From: Niastella yeongjuensis | GTDB lineage: Bacteria > Bacteroidota > Bacteroidia > Chitinophagales > Chitinophagaceae | NCBI RefSeq assembly: GCF_900110245.1 | Contig: NZ_FOCZ01000007.1 | Location: 372,001 to 436,000 of the forward strand | Reading direction: 5' to 3' | Length of the DNA: 64,000 nucleotides | Shown here: piece by piece, positions 1-8,080 of the stretch | Position numbering within the stretch: the first letter of the stretch is position 1 | How the letters are laid out: every line of letters begins with the position of its first letter | The notes under the pieces: generated by a model | Database searches by the model: none | Told to the model about the DNA's origin: nothing | Seen by the model: the letters and a program-made list of their open reading frames with translations, nothing else | Program-made: the position numbers and the translations under genes

Positions 1-10
1 TTAATCAGGC

Positions 11-150
11 CTCCCCCCGGCCCCCTCCGGTGGAGGGGGAGTTGGCTACCTCGCTATTAATCTCTTACATTCTGTGTGTGTTTGCTCGCGATTGTCGCGA
101 GGTTGTATTACTCCTCCCCCTTCCGGGGGAGGCCGGGAGGGGGCTCTTTA
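11..150. repeat. Inverted pair of GC-rich REP-like palindromes
   Basis: Two related C/G-rich palindromes face each other. One is centred on a hairpin at 21-39 (8-bp arms CCCCCTCC / GGAGGGGG), the other on a hairpin at 113-132 (arms CCTCCCCC / GGGGGAGG). Each continues into a similar CCGGG..GGGG tract, so the second is roughly the reverse complement of the first. Between them, 85-101 is another perfect palindrome (CTCGCGA, TTG, TCGCGAG). The arrangement resembles a REP/BIME unit at the 3' end of a gene. The last residues of the P-type ATPase are encoded inside it. Confidence 0.6.
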
Positions 151-2533
151 TCAATAACCGGGCAGCCAGATGGCCGCTGCCAAATGTGACCAGTAAGATG
201 CTAAGGGAACTGGCCGGCATCAGGATGGCGGCGATCAGGGGCGACAGATCACCCTGTACGGCGAAAGAAAGTCCGACTATATTATAGGCGATGGATAAAA
301 TAAAACTCGCAATGACAATGCGTTTGTTCACTTTGCAAAGCCTGATAAAAGTTGGAAGTTTTGATAATTGTCCGGCCTCGATAATGGCATCGCTGGCGGG
401 GGTAAAGTTGTTGCAATCCTCTGCCACGGCAATGCCTACATTACTTTGCTGCAGGGCGCCAGCATCGTTCAATCCATCCCCTACCATCATTACCTTTTTA
501 CCATGTTTTTGCAGGGATTGGATATATCGTAATTTATCTTCGGGTTTCTGTTGGAAGAGGATAACGCTGTCGTGGCCCAGCAACTGCTCCAGGTTGGTTT
601 TTCCGGCGGCATTGTCGCCCGATAAAACCGACAGACTGTATTGCGGTTTCAGGTTTTTTACTAACGCAGGCACCGATTCCCTGAACTGGTTACTGAATTG
701 GAAACATCCCTGCACTTCGTGGTCGTAGCTGATGTACACCGCGGTTCCTTCCAGGTGTTTTTCCTTACCGGTTACATAGTGATAGGATCCCAGTTTAATG
801 TAATGATCTCCTACAATGCCTTCCACGCCTCTACCGGTTATTTCATGGAAATCGTTGACCGGCATTTTTCCTTTCCTGCCAATATATTTTACCAGTGCCT
901 TGCTCAGCGGGTGGTTGCTGCCCGCCGCCAGTGTGGCGATCTGTAACAATTGTCGTTTGCTTAAAGTTTTTCCAAAGTATTCAATCTGCTGTTCATGGGC
1001 CGAGGCCAGCGTACCGGTTTTATCGAACACTATATGATCGATGCGGGCCATGTCTTCAATAACCTGGGCATTGCGGAGGTAAAATTTATTGCGGCCCAAA
1101 ATGCGCAGGATAACGCCATTGGTAAAGGTATTTGACAATAACAAGGCGCAGGGGCAGGCCACTATCAAAACGGCGGTAATGGCGTTCCATACCTTACTGC
1201 TGTCTACCAGCGACCAGTACACCGCCGCGCTGGTGGCAATACCTAATAAGATATAAGTGAACCAGCGGCTGAGCAGGTGCACGAAAGAAATATTTTTCTC
1301 CTCGTTTCTTTTAAAGTCATTGTCTGACCAAAGTTTGGCCAGGTAACTTTGCGCCACTTCTTTTACCACCAGTATCTCCATTACGCTGCCGGTTTGTTTA
1401 CCGCCGGCATATACGATCTCGCCCATTTCTTTGGTCACAGGCAATGATTCGCCGGTAACAAAACTGTAATCGATAAAACCCTTGCCGCGGGTCAGGATCC
1501 CATCGGCAGGGATCAGTTCTTCATTATGAATAACCAGGGTGTCGCCTACTTTTATTTCGGGCAGTGCAGTGGGTATTTCTTTATCCTCCTTCAATACCGA
1601 AACTGCTACGGGGAAATAAGAAGTGAAGTCGCGTTCGAACGACAATTGCTGGTAGGTTTTATCCTGGAATACGCGGCCCACCAGCATGAAAAATACAATG
1701 CCCGACATAGAGTCGAAATAACCGCCGCCTGTGCCACTGGCCACCTCATACACACTTCTGCAAAAGGTAATGAGGATAGCCAGCGAAATGGGCGCATCGA
1801 TATTGAGGTGTTTGTGTTTTAAAGCTTTCCAGCCGGAACTGAAAAAAGGAACGGCGCAGTAAAAAACAACCGGTAAGGCCAGGATAAAATTCAGCGTGCG
1901 AAAAATTCCCTGCAATGCTTTTTCCGATCCTTCCAGGCCCAGGTATTCGGGGAAACTGATCAGCATGATATTCGCAAAACAAAACCCCGCAATTCCCATC
2001 CGGTATAGCAGCTGCCTGTTTACCGGGGATTTTTTCAACCCCAGGTTATTCAGGCTGATATATGGCTCATACCCGATGCTGGTAAGCAGTTCTGCCACTT
2101 CGCGTAAGGAAATGGTATGGTGATCAAAAACGATGGCTACTTCTTTCCGGGTAAAATTCACAATGGCGCTGATGACCCCTGTATGCAGTTTGTGCAAATT
2201 CTCCAGCAGGTACAAACAGGAGCTGCAGTGAATTTGCGGCAGGTAAAAGGTGATGTGGGTTTGTTTTTCATCCGTAAAGGAAATAAGCTGCCGTTGGATA
2301 TGATCTACTTCCAGGAAGGCGAATTTATCTTTTCGCACGGCCATCCGCTGGCTGGTGCCGGGCTGGCCGTTTAAGTCGTAATATTCGCACAGACCGCTTT
2401 GGTTCAGGAGCTGGTAAACCATCTTACACCCTTCACAGCAAAAATATTTCCCATCTGTGGCGATCTTTCTTTCCTGGCAGTTTTCACCACAGTGGTAACA
2501 CGCTGTTTGCTTTCCCGTAGCGGCTGTAGGCAT
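65..2533 (-). CDS. ccoI: Cytochrome oxidase-type copper P-type ATPase (CcoI/FixI)
   Basis: P1B-type ATPase of 822 residues, predicted to move copper across the inner membrane for assembly of cbb3-type oxidase. The N-terminus has a cysteine-rich metal site (CYHCGENC near 12-19, CCEGC near 32-36) and a heavy-metal domain with CSSC near 103-106. Then follow membrane helices, TGES (about 360), the intramembrane CPC motif (about 460), the phosphorylation motif DKTGT (about 504), an HP dipeptide (about 541) and GDGLND (about 685). This cysteine-rich N-terminus is typical of CcoI rather than CopA. The conserved part ends near residue 796. The last 25 or so residues (Ser/Arg/Pro-rich) are read from the REP-like element and probably add nothing. 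Any cbb3 oxidase genes would lie off the left edge. It is divergent from the receiver-Crp regulator, and the spacer holds an FNR-like box. Confidence 0.93.
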   Translation of the reverse strand: MPTAATGKQTACYHCGENCQERKIATDGKYFCCEGCKMVYQLLNQSGLCEYYDLNGQPGTSQRMAVRKDKFAFLEVDHIQRQLISFTDEKQTHITFYLPQIHCSSCLYLLENLHKLHTGVISAIVNFTRKEVAIVFDHHTISLREVAELLTSIGYEPYISLNNLGLKKSPVNRQLLYRMGIAGFCFANIMLISFPEYLGLEGSEKALQGIFRTLNFILALPVVFYCAVPFFSSGWKALKHKHLNIDAPISLAILITFCRSVYEVASGTGGGYFDSMSGIVFFMLVGRVFQDKTYQQLSFERDFTSYFPVAVSVLKEDKEIPTALPEIKVGDTLVIHNEELIPADGILTRGKGFIDYSFVTGESLPVTKEMGEIVYAGGKQTGSVMEILVVKEVAQSYLAKLWSDNDFKRNEEKNISFVHLLSRWFTYILLGIATSAAVYWSLVDSSKVWNAITAVLIVACPCALLLSNTFTNGVILRILGRNKFYLRNAQVIEDMARIDHIVFDKTGTLASAHEQQIEYFGKTLSKRQLLQIATLAAGSNHPLSKALVKYIGRKGKMPVNDFHEITGRGVEGIVGDHYIKLGSYHYVTGKEKHLEGTAVYISYDHEVQGCFQFSNQFRESVPALVKNLKPQYSLSVLSGDNAAGKTNLEQLLGHDSVILFQQKPEDKLRYIQSLQKHGKKVMMVGDGLNDAGALQQSNVGIAVAEDCNNFTPASDAIIEAGQLSKLPTFIRLCKVNKRIVIASFILSIAYNIVGLSFAVQGDLSPLIAAILMPASSLSILLVTFGSGHLAARLLIKSPLPASPGRGRSNTTSRQSRANTHRM

Positions 2534-2603
2534 AATTAGAATTTTGGGGGCTAAATTAGAAGCCGGTTATTAGGAGGTCCATGACCAGGTTCAGGAAAAA
2601 AGA

Positions 2604-2645
2604 TGATTTTTGTCAGGTCTGATCCACAGCGTATTTGTACTTTTA
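2604..2645 (+). promoter_or_regulatory. FNR-like box and -7 element of the receiver-Crp gene
   Basis: TGAT-TTTT-GTCA at 2604-2615 resembles an FNR half-site pair (TTGAT-N4-ATCAA). A -7-like element TACTTTTA lies at 2638-2645, its centre 32 bp from the box centre. That puts the box near -40, a class II activator position. The same box is about 54 bp from a weak TAATTTAG (minus strand, 2552-2559) in front of ccoI, so it might serve both directions. The inference rests on matching architecture at 4166-4208 and 5629-5693. Confidence 0.5.
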
Positions 2646-2669
2646 TCAGGCTTATAAAATTACCAGCAA

Positions 2670-3716
2670 ATGAAAACGATATTGGTTATCGACGATCATA
2701 CACAGATCAGGGAAAATATAGTAGAAATTTTAAGCCTTGCCGGCTATAATGCCTTTGGTGCCGAACATGGCAAACAGGGCGTGGAAAAGGCCATTAAGGA
2801 AAAACCTGACCTGATCATTTGCGATATTATGATGCCCGAACTGGATGGTTACGGGGTTTTACACCTGCTGAAGAAAAATCCCGACACCGAACACATTCCC
2901 TTTATCTTCCTTACGGCAAAGGCCGAACGCAAGGACTTCAGGAAAGGGATGGAAATGGGCGCTGATGATTATATCAGCAAACCATTCGATGATATCGAAC
3001 TGTTGAATGCCATTGAAGTCAGGCTTAAGAAAGTAGACATCATTAAAGCGCAATATCCCACCGGTGAAAAGGGCGCCAATGAGTTGATAAAAGAGCTGAA
3101 AGGTTCAGGCATGCTGCCACTGGACCCAGAGCAGTACGACAGTGAACGCCTGAATAAAAAAATGACCCTGTACACCGAGGGGAAACGGCCTAAATATTTG
3201 TATTACGTTAAAAGCGGGAAAATTAAAACCTTCAAGGTGCATGATGAGGGTAAAGAATACATCACCAACCTGTACAGTACCGGCGATTATATCGGTCATG
3301 TAACCTTGTTGGAAGATACCAATTACGACGATACAGCCGAAGTACTGGAAGATGCGGACGTGATTGCCATTCCCAAAGACCACTTTTTACAGGCCGTGTA
3401 TAATGACATGAACATTGCTTCCAAATTCATAAAACTGATCTCGAAAGAAGTAAAAGAAAAAGAAGAAAGATTAATGCGGCTGGCGTATGGATCGCTGCGT
3501 AAACGGGTGGCCAAGGCGCTGGTAGATATTCATCAAAAATTCAATGCAGCGCAAAACATCGATATTTCCCGGGAGGATATTGCACAATATGTAGGAACCG
3601 CTACTGAGTCGCTTATTCGAACCCTGAGTGATTTTAAAGCGGAAAAATTAATTGAGATCAAAGGAGGTAAGATTAAGATCGAGCAGCCTGAAAAGCTGCG
3701 TAATTTGTTGTATTAA
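2670..3716 (+). CDS. Receiver domain fused to Crp/Fnr-family transcription factor
   Basis: A 348-residue regulator. Residues 1-122 form a CheY-like receiver with the acidic pair D8/D9, phospho-acceptor D52 and K104. Residues about 150-270 form a cyclic-nucleotide-binding-type beta barrel, and about 285-340 a Crp-type helix-turn-helix. The recognition helix has E313 and R317 spaced like E209 and R213 of E. coli FNR. It has only one cysteine (C51), so it cannot hold an FNR-type 4Fe-4S cluster. Input would have to be phosphorylation or a small ligand. With ccoI on one side and hemN nearby, it is a good candidate for controlling the local microaerobic genes. The function of the family is known; the specific regulon is inferred. 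Confidence 0.9.
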   Translation: MKTILVIDDHTQIRENIVEILSLAGYNAFGAEHGKQGVEKAIKEKPDLIICDIMMPELDGYGVLHLLKKNPDTEHIPFIFLTAKAERKDFRKGMEMGADDYISKPFDDIELLNAIEVRLKKVDIIKAQYPTGEKGANELIKELKGSGMLPLDPEQYDSERLNKKMTLYTEGKRPKYLYYVKSGKIKTFKVHDEGKEYITNLYSTGDYIGHVTLLEDTNYDDTAEVLEDADVIAIPKDHFLQAVYNDMNIASKFIKLISKEVKEKEERLMRLAYGSLRKRVAKALVDIHQKFNAAQNIDISREDIAQYVGTATESLIRTLSDFKAEKLIEIKGGKIKIEQPEKLRNLLY

Positions 3717-3721
3717 ACATT

Positions 3722-4120
3722 CTATTCATTTTCATTCCGGTTGTCGGGTCTTATGCTGATCGTGATCTCGCGGCCGTGGTCATTTTGTTGCTTCAGCGTC
3801 CATCCATTGGTGATGGACGTTTCAAGCCAGATATTTCCTGACCGGCGAAATACCTGGGCTGCCATCCCAAACTGGTTTTTAAAGGTATTCTCCAGGTCAG
3901 ATACAGTCATTACATCATCTATCAGCAGCTCCCCTTCTCCTTTTTTCCAGATCCAGGCATCTTTTAATTGCAGCGAATGGGCTATTTGCCGTTGCCTTGG
4001 GTAAATGTTTTTGCTGAAGTCCACATTCTTAAAGAACTCGATCTTTAAAAATGGATACACACTGGCAAATTGATTTTGCACGTCAGTGATCAGTCTTTCA
4101 CCATAAATTGATAAACGCAT
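3722..4120 (-). CDS. Conserved hypothetical protein in microaerobic block
   Basis: A 132-residue soluble protein with no signal peptide or membrane segment. I do not recognise a named family. It starts with a basic, amphipathic stretch and has several aromatic residues (for example the AWIWKKGEGE segment near 54-63). It ends five bases from the convergent receiver-Crp gene, and its upstream region has the same box plus -7 arrangement as the regulator and hemN. Co-regulation with those two suggests a role in low-oxygen metabolism, but nothing in the sequence shows a reaction. Confidence 0.7.
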   Translation of the reverse strand: MRLSIYGERLITDVQNQFASVYPFLKIEFFKNVDFSKNIYPRQRQIAHSLQLKDAWIWKKGEGELLIDDVMTVSDLENTFKNQFGMAAQVFRRSGNIWLETSITNGWTLKQQNDHGREITISIRPDNRNENE

Positions 4121-4165
4121 AGTCGATAATTTTCAATTTATAAATACAATTCCCAGTTTCTATAA

Positions 4166-4208
4166 TAAAAATACATCCTAAGGCTCCCCTAATGTATGAC
4201 ACCCGTTA
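4166..4208 (-). promoter_or_regulatory. Candidate FNR-like box and -7 element of the 132-residue gene
   Basis: A -7-like TATTTTTA lies at 4166-4173 on the minus strand. A weaker box reading TAAC-GGGT-GTCA on the minus strand lies at 4197-4208, its centre 33 bp upstream. The right half matches the boxes at 2604 and 5660; the left half has two mismatches. The spacing match is the main support. Confidence 0.35.
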
Positions 4209-4244
4209 CAAACCAGGCTGATAATACTCAAACAGGTAATTAAC

Positions 4245-5612
4245 TTAGATGGCCTTGCTGAAGGTCTGCTGCGGGCTGGCAGCTTCACGGCGAAGGAGGT
4301 GCAGGTCGAAAGCTTTACAGATATTCCTGATAAAATGCCTGCCTATTGTTGTTACCACCACATGATCGGGATACAGATCTACCAATCCGTCCTGTTGCAG
4401 ATCGCGCAGCATGGGCAGGGTCCATTGTTCCAGCTCAACCGAACTGTTAGGGTAAAAGAAAGTGCGGCCCTGGCAGGCCATATCCAGGATATGGCGGCGG
4501 AATAAGGCATCTTCTTTGTTCAGGAAATACCCTTTGAGAACGGCCAGGCTGCCCGAATGAATTGACTTGTAATACCCCCCCAAGGTCTTTTCATTCTGGG
4601 CAAAGGCCGTATTCGTATCACTGATAGCTGAAACTCCGAGTCCAAGGAGCATACCGCTTTTTTGCGTGGTATAGCCCATAAAATTCCGGTGCAGCGTGTG
4701 CTGTTGCCAGGCAGTATATAGTTCATCACCCGGCAAAGCGAAATGGTCCATGCCAATATTGGCATACCCCTGCGCCGAGATCAGTTCTTTTCCCAACAGG
4801 TATAACGATAATTTTTCAGCCGCATCGGGCAGATCATTTTCATTGATCAGGCGTTGGGCATCGATCACCTTTGGCGTGTGTGCGTAGCTGTAAAAAGCAA
4901 TTCGATCGGGCTGCAGACTTAACGACTGTGTTATGGTATGGGCCAGCCGGTCGCCATTTTGCCGGGGAAGGCCATAGATCAAATCGAAATTTACAGCGGT
5001 AAAGCCGGCAGCCCGGGCTATATCGGTAGCGTGCTGTACATTTTCAAAAGGCTGAATGCGATTAATGATCTGTTGCACCTCGCGGTTAAGGTCCTGCACG
5101 CCGTAGCTGATACGCCGGAAGCCAAGCTGGTATAATTCTTCCAGGTGTTGCCGGGTGGTATTATTGGGGTGTCCTTCTATACTGAAGGCATAGTCGGGGT
5201 GTATAACAGCGTCTTTAAGGATTGCAGCGATCAACCGGTGCAGATTGCCCGGTGAAAAAAAGGTGGGCGTACCACCGCCCAGGTGAATCTCCCTGATCAA
5301 CGGCGGGGCATCCGATAAGGCCCCGTACAGGCGCCATTCTTTTAAAATGGCCTCCAGGTATACTTCTTCTACTTTATGATTGGTGGTGATCTTTTTGTTA
5401 CAACCACAATAGGTACAAAGCGATTCGCAAAAAGGAAGGTGGAGGTATAAACTAATTCCTTCTTCCTGATTACAGACCGCAAACCGTTGCCGCACGGCTT
5501 CTTTCCACAATTCACCATCGATCCCTTCTGTCCAGAAAGGAACGGTGGGGTAACTCGTATACCGGGGCGTAGGTTGATTATATTTTTGCAATAAAGCCTG
5601 ATCTATAAACAC
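4245..5612 (-). CDS. hemN: Oxygen-independent coproporphyrinogen III oxidase
   Basis: Radical-SAM enzyme of 455 residues that decarboxylates coproporphyrinogen III to protoporphyrinogen IX without oxygen, for haem synthesis under low oxygen. The N-terminal segment PTPRYTSYPTVPFW and the cluster motif with C62, C66, C69 and C71 (CESLCTYCGC) are typical of true HemN rather than the haem chaperone HemW. GGGTPTFF follows as the SAM-binding glycine motif. The start codon is GTG, and no ATG fits the conserved N-terminus. Two FNR-like boxes lie upstream. Confidence 0.95.
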   Translation of the reverse strand: MFIDQALLQKYNQPTPRYTSYPTVPFWTEGIDGELWKEAVRQRFAVCNQEEGISLYLHLPFCESLCTYCGCNKKITTNHKVEEVYLEAILKEWRLYGALSDAPPLIREIHLGGGTPTFFSPGNLHRLIAAILKDAVIHPDYAFSIEGHPNNTTRQHLEELYQLGFRRISYGVQDLNREVQQIINRIQPFENVQHATDIARAAGFTAVNFDLIYGLPRQNGDRLAHTITQSLSLQPDRIAFYSYAHTPKVIDAQRLINENDLPDAAEKLSLYLLGKELISAQGYANIGMDHFALPGDELYTAWQQHTLHRNFMGYTTQKSGMLLGLGVSAISDTNTAFAQNEKTLGGYYKSIHSGSLAVLKGYFLNKEDALFRRHILDMACQGRTFFYPNSSVELEQWTLPMLRDLQQDGLVDLYPDHVVVTTIGRHFIRNICKAFDLHLLRREAASPQQTFSKAI

Positions 5613-5628
5613 GGGGGTAGAATTTATT

Positions 5629-5693
5629 CAAAAGTACATTCCCCGGTTTGGCGGTCACCTGATGCGTGTCAACCGGCGGCCTGATTTCTGTCA
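5629..5693 (-). promoter_or_regulatory. hemN promoter with two FNR-like boxes
   Basis: On the minus strand a perfect TAnnTTTG -7 element (TACTTTTG) lies at 5629-5636. Two copies of TGAT-N4-GTCA (plus-strand reading) lie at 5660-5671 and 5682-5693. Their centres are 22 bp apart (two helical turns) and 33 and 55 bp from the -7 centre. Both are extended by AA on the right (CTGATnnnTGTCAA). Confidence 0.6.
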
Positions 5694-5839
5694 AACCAGA
5701 AACCGCTTACCGGTCATCACCGCTTTTTTACCATTCAAATGCGATTTTACCTGGCTGCTGTTGAAATCTATATTAAAACTAACGGCCAGTAGTTACATTT
5801 ATTAAGCCATATGAAACGAACTAATTAAATTTTAGTTTT

Positions 5840-7294
5840 ATGGCAACCCCTATCTCCGTACAACATGTACTCCCCGACTCCCCTTACACCTGTTTTGTGA
5901 TCCCTTCCCTGTTCTCTCAAACAGCATGTGAAGCATTATTAAACCCGGCAATCAAAAACTCCTTTCAAAAAGCAAACTCCAATTACCCTACCTATTACAG
6001 AAACAATGACCGTTTTGTAGTAGACGATGAAGCACTGGCAGAACAGCTGTTTCAAAAAGTAAAACCTTATTTGCCAACGACCATTACCGTTAATGCCGAC
6101 ATTCCCGCCGAAAACGGCATTTGGCAATTACAGGAATTAAATACCCGGCTCAGGTTTTGTAAATATTCGGCCAATCAGTATTTCCATCGTCACCTCGATG
6201 GCGTTCATTACCGCAGTGAAACGGTTCAGTCAAAACTCACGTTCATGATCTATCTGAACAGTGCCACGGAATTTAAAGGCGGCAGAACGCTGTTCTTCAA
6301 AACAAAAGAAACCAGTGAAGTGTGGGCGTCTTATATTCCCAGGCAGGGCGACCTGATAGTGTTTGATCACAACGTTTGGCATGAGGGCGAGGTATTGTCG
6401 GAAGGAGAAAAGTTTGTGCTGAGAAGTGACATCTTATACACCCGAATAACAGGCACCCAGCCAAAGGAACCCTTTGCCGGACATTTAGGCTACATCTGGT
6501 CGTTGTTGAAATTTGATGAGGATACTATCTTAAGCGGCGGCAGGGATACCAGTATAAAAGCCTGGAGTTTGTGGGGGGAAGAAAAGTTATCGCTAAGGGA
6601 ACACCAGCACTCTATCCTTAGCCTGGAGAAAATGAATGCGGATACGTTTATCTCCGGCTCCCGGGACCAGCAGATAATTGTCTGGCAGCATTACAAAGCC
6701 CTAAAGAAGATCAGGATCCATTCTGCCATTGTATTATCGTTGTGCCGGATAACCGATAACACGTTTGCCTCAGGCAGTGGTGATAATACCATTCATATTG
6801 CTGACCTGAATGGAACTGTTTTAAAAACCATAACCGGGCATACCAACTGGGTTTGGCAGGTGATAAAACTGGATGAGAAAACCATTGCGTCAGCTTCCGA
6901 AGATCACACTATTAAGATCTGGAATTTTGAAACCGGACAGTTGCTGACTACGTTTATTGAAAATGCTCCTGTTATAAGCGTGGCCTTTCATGCCTCCACG
7001 AATCAATTGATCAGCGGCAATCTGCATGGAGAAATTTCCATCCGGTCGCTGAACGATCATTCCTGCACCACCTTCAAAGCGCACAACGGCATTATCAGGA
7101 CCATTAAGCTTCTTCAAAACAATATCATTGCCACCGGGGGGGAAGATAATAAAGTAAAGCTCTGGCATTTTAACGGGCAATTACAAGCGGAACTCAATCA
7201 TCAGAACTTTGTACAGTCCATTGAGCAATTAGCCGATAATAAGATTATTAGTGCTTCGTATGATGGGATGATAAAGGTGTGGGAGATAATGTGA
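5840..7294 (+). CDS. 2-oxoglutarate/Fe(II) oxygenase fused to WD40 beta-propeller
   Basis: A 484-residue cytoplasmic protein with two parts. Residues 1-205 look like a prolyl-4-hydroxylase-type 2-oxoglutarate oxygenase: an HxD iron site (H118, D120 in HRHLDG), the distal histidine H181 in VWHEGE, and a basic residue for the co-substrate (K191 or R195). Residues about 214-484 hold about seven WD40-like blades, recognisable by endings such as KAWSLWG, IVWQH, KIWNFETG, KLWHFNG and KVWEIM. The propeller probably recruits a protein substrate for hydroxylation; that is inference. It is divergent from hemN, and being an oxygen-using enzyme it contrasts with its neighbour. No clear promoter was identified. 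Confidence 0.88.
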   Translation: MATPISVQHVLPDSPYTCFVIPSLFSQTACEALLNPAIKNSFQKANSNYPTYYRNNDRFVVDDEALAEQLFQKVKPYLPTTITVNADIPAENGIWQLQELNTRLRFCKYSANQYFHRHLDGVHYRSETVQSKLTFMIYLNSATEFKGGRTLFFKTKETSEVWASYIPRQGDLIVFDHNVWHEGEVLSEGEKFVLRSDILYTRITGTQPKEPFAGHLGYIWSLLKFDEDTILSGGRDTSIKAWSLWGEEKLSLREHQHSILSLEKMNADTFISGSRDQQIIVWQHYKALKKIRIHSAIVLSLCRITDNTFASGSGDNTIHIADLNGTVLKTITGHTNWVWQVIKLDEKTIASASEDHTIKIWNFETGQLLTTFIENAPVISVAFHASTNQLISGNLHGEISIRSLNDHSCTTFKAHNGIIRTIKLLQNNIIATGGEDNKVKLWHFNGQLQAELNHQNFVQSIEQLADNKIISASYDGMIKVWEIM

Positions 7295-7633
7295 GCTGTT
7301 CATCACGCATTTTTTCATTCAAATACATTAACTTTAATTACCTCTCTTTGGTTCTAAACGCACATGCTCAAACCACGCCTTCCCGGGCAACCTTACAGCG
7401 ACCTTACAGCGACCTTACAGCGATATGCTCTCTCTGTTCCCTCACTGTTCATCCTCTGTTGCTCCTCCGTGGGCCTTCGGCTGCCCAAGGTGGCAAGGGT
7501 TGAAAGAGGGGGTATTGTATGGGAAGATAATGATGTGTGTGAGGTAGGTGAATTATGATGCTTTCGTGGTCAGACAGCCGGCATGCCTGAAGATTTTAAA
7601 CAGAAGAAATAATTTTAGTAGTATAAAACATTC
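7295..7633. other. Intergenic region without a convincing gene
   Basis: About 340 bases between the oxygenase-WD40 gene and the next terminator. Short open frames exist but have no start context, no conserved look and biased composition. It holds a threefold 11-bp tandem repeat and little else. Confidence 0.5.
7391..7423. repeat. Three perfect 11-bp tandem repeats
   Basis: CCTTACAGCGA occurs three times head to tail without a mismatch (7391-7401, 7402-7412, 7413-7423). Confidence 0.9.
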
Positions 7634-7670
7634 AAACCATCCCGATTAAATCGGGATGGTTTTTTATTTG
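7634..7670 (+). terminator. Rho-independent terminator
   Basis: Stem AAACCATCCCGATT paired with AATCGGGATGGTTT, followed on the plus strand by a T-rich run. It would end plus-strand transcripts from the oxygenase-WD40 gene and may also serve the convergent DoxX gene. Confidence 0.8.
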
Positions 7671-7686
7671 TGCACTATTTTATAAG

Positions 7687-8058
7687 CTATCGGACCTTCA
7701 CCCTGTTAATCCTAATGAAGAATACAAAAGATGCAGCCCAAATGCTGAACGAGATTACTACGCTGAGCGTTGTAGTAATACCATCAACCGATACGTGTGC
7801 AATAAAGGCAGAAATAAATACTATCGCTACTCCAATATAGGTCCATTCTTTAATCCTTGGGGGAACCATAGGCAGGATCAATAGCAACGATGCAACAATT
7901 TTTGCTATACCCAATTCCATCCGGAAGAAACCCGGAAACCCAAAATGTTTAAACCCTGCGGCCATAACAGGGCTTGTTAAATACAGGTAGCCAGCTAACA
8001 CTAAACTAAGACTTAATAAACCCGTTACGATCCAATAAACGATCTTGTCTATTTTCAT
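7687..8058 (-). CDS. DoxX-like small membrane protein
   Basis: About 123 residues with four predicted membrane helices. The glycine-rich pattern fits the DoxX-like family: a phenylalanine- and glycine-rich loop after helix 1, then GIAKIVASLLLILP. The ATG at 8058 is preferred over a TTG at 8103, which would overlap the sigma factor gene. It lies 22 bases downstream of the SigJ-type sigma factor in the same direction, so it is probably co-transcribed and may be a target or partner of that regulator. The biochemical role of such short DoxX-like proteins is unsettled; proposed roles include quinone- or redox-linked functions. Confidence 0.8.
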   Translation of the reverse strand: MKIDKIVYWIVTGLLSLSLVLAGYLYLTSPVMAAGFKHFGFPGFFRMELGIAKIVASLLLILPMVPPRIKEWTYIGVAIVFISAFIAHVSVDGITTTLSVVISFSIWAASFVFFIRINRVKVR

Positions 8059-8080
8059 TGTATCTTTTATGGATAAGACT

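Noticed and set aside
7364-7558. Short open frame in the gap after the oxygenase-WD40 gene
   Set aside because: It runs through the 11-bp tandem repeats, has no plausible start signal and no protein-like pattern.
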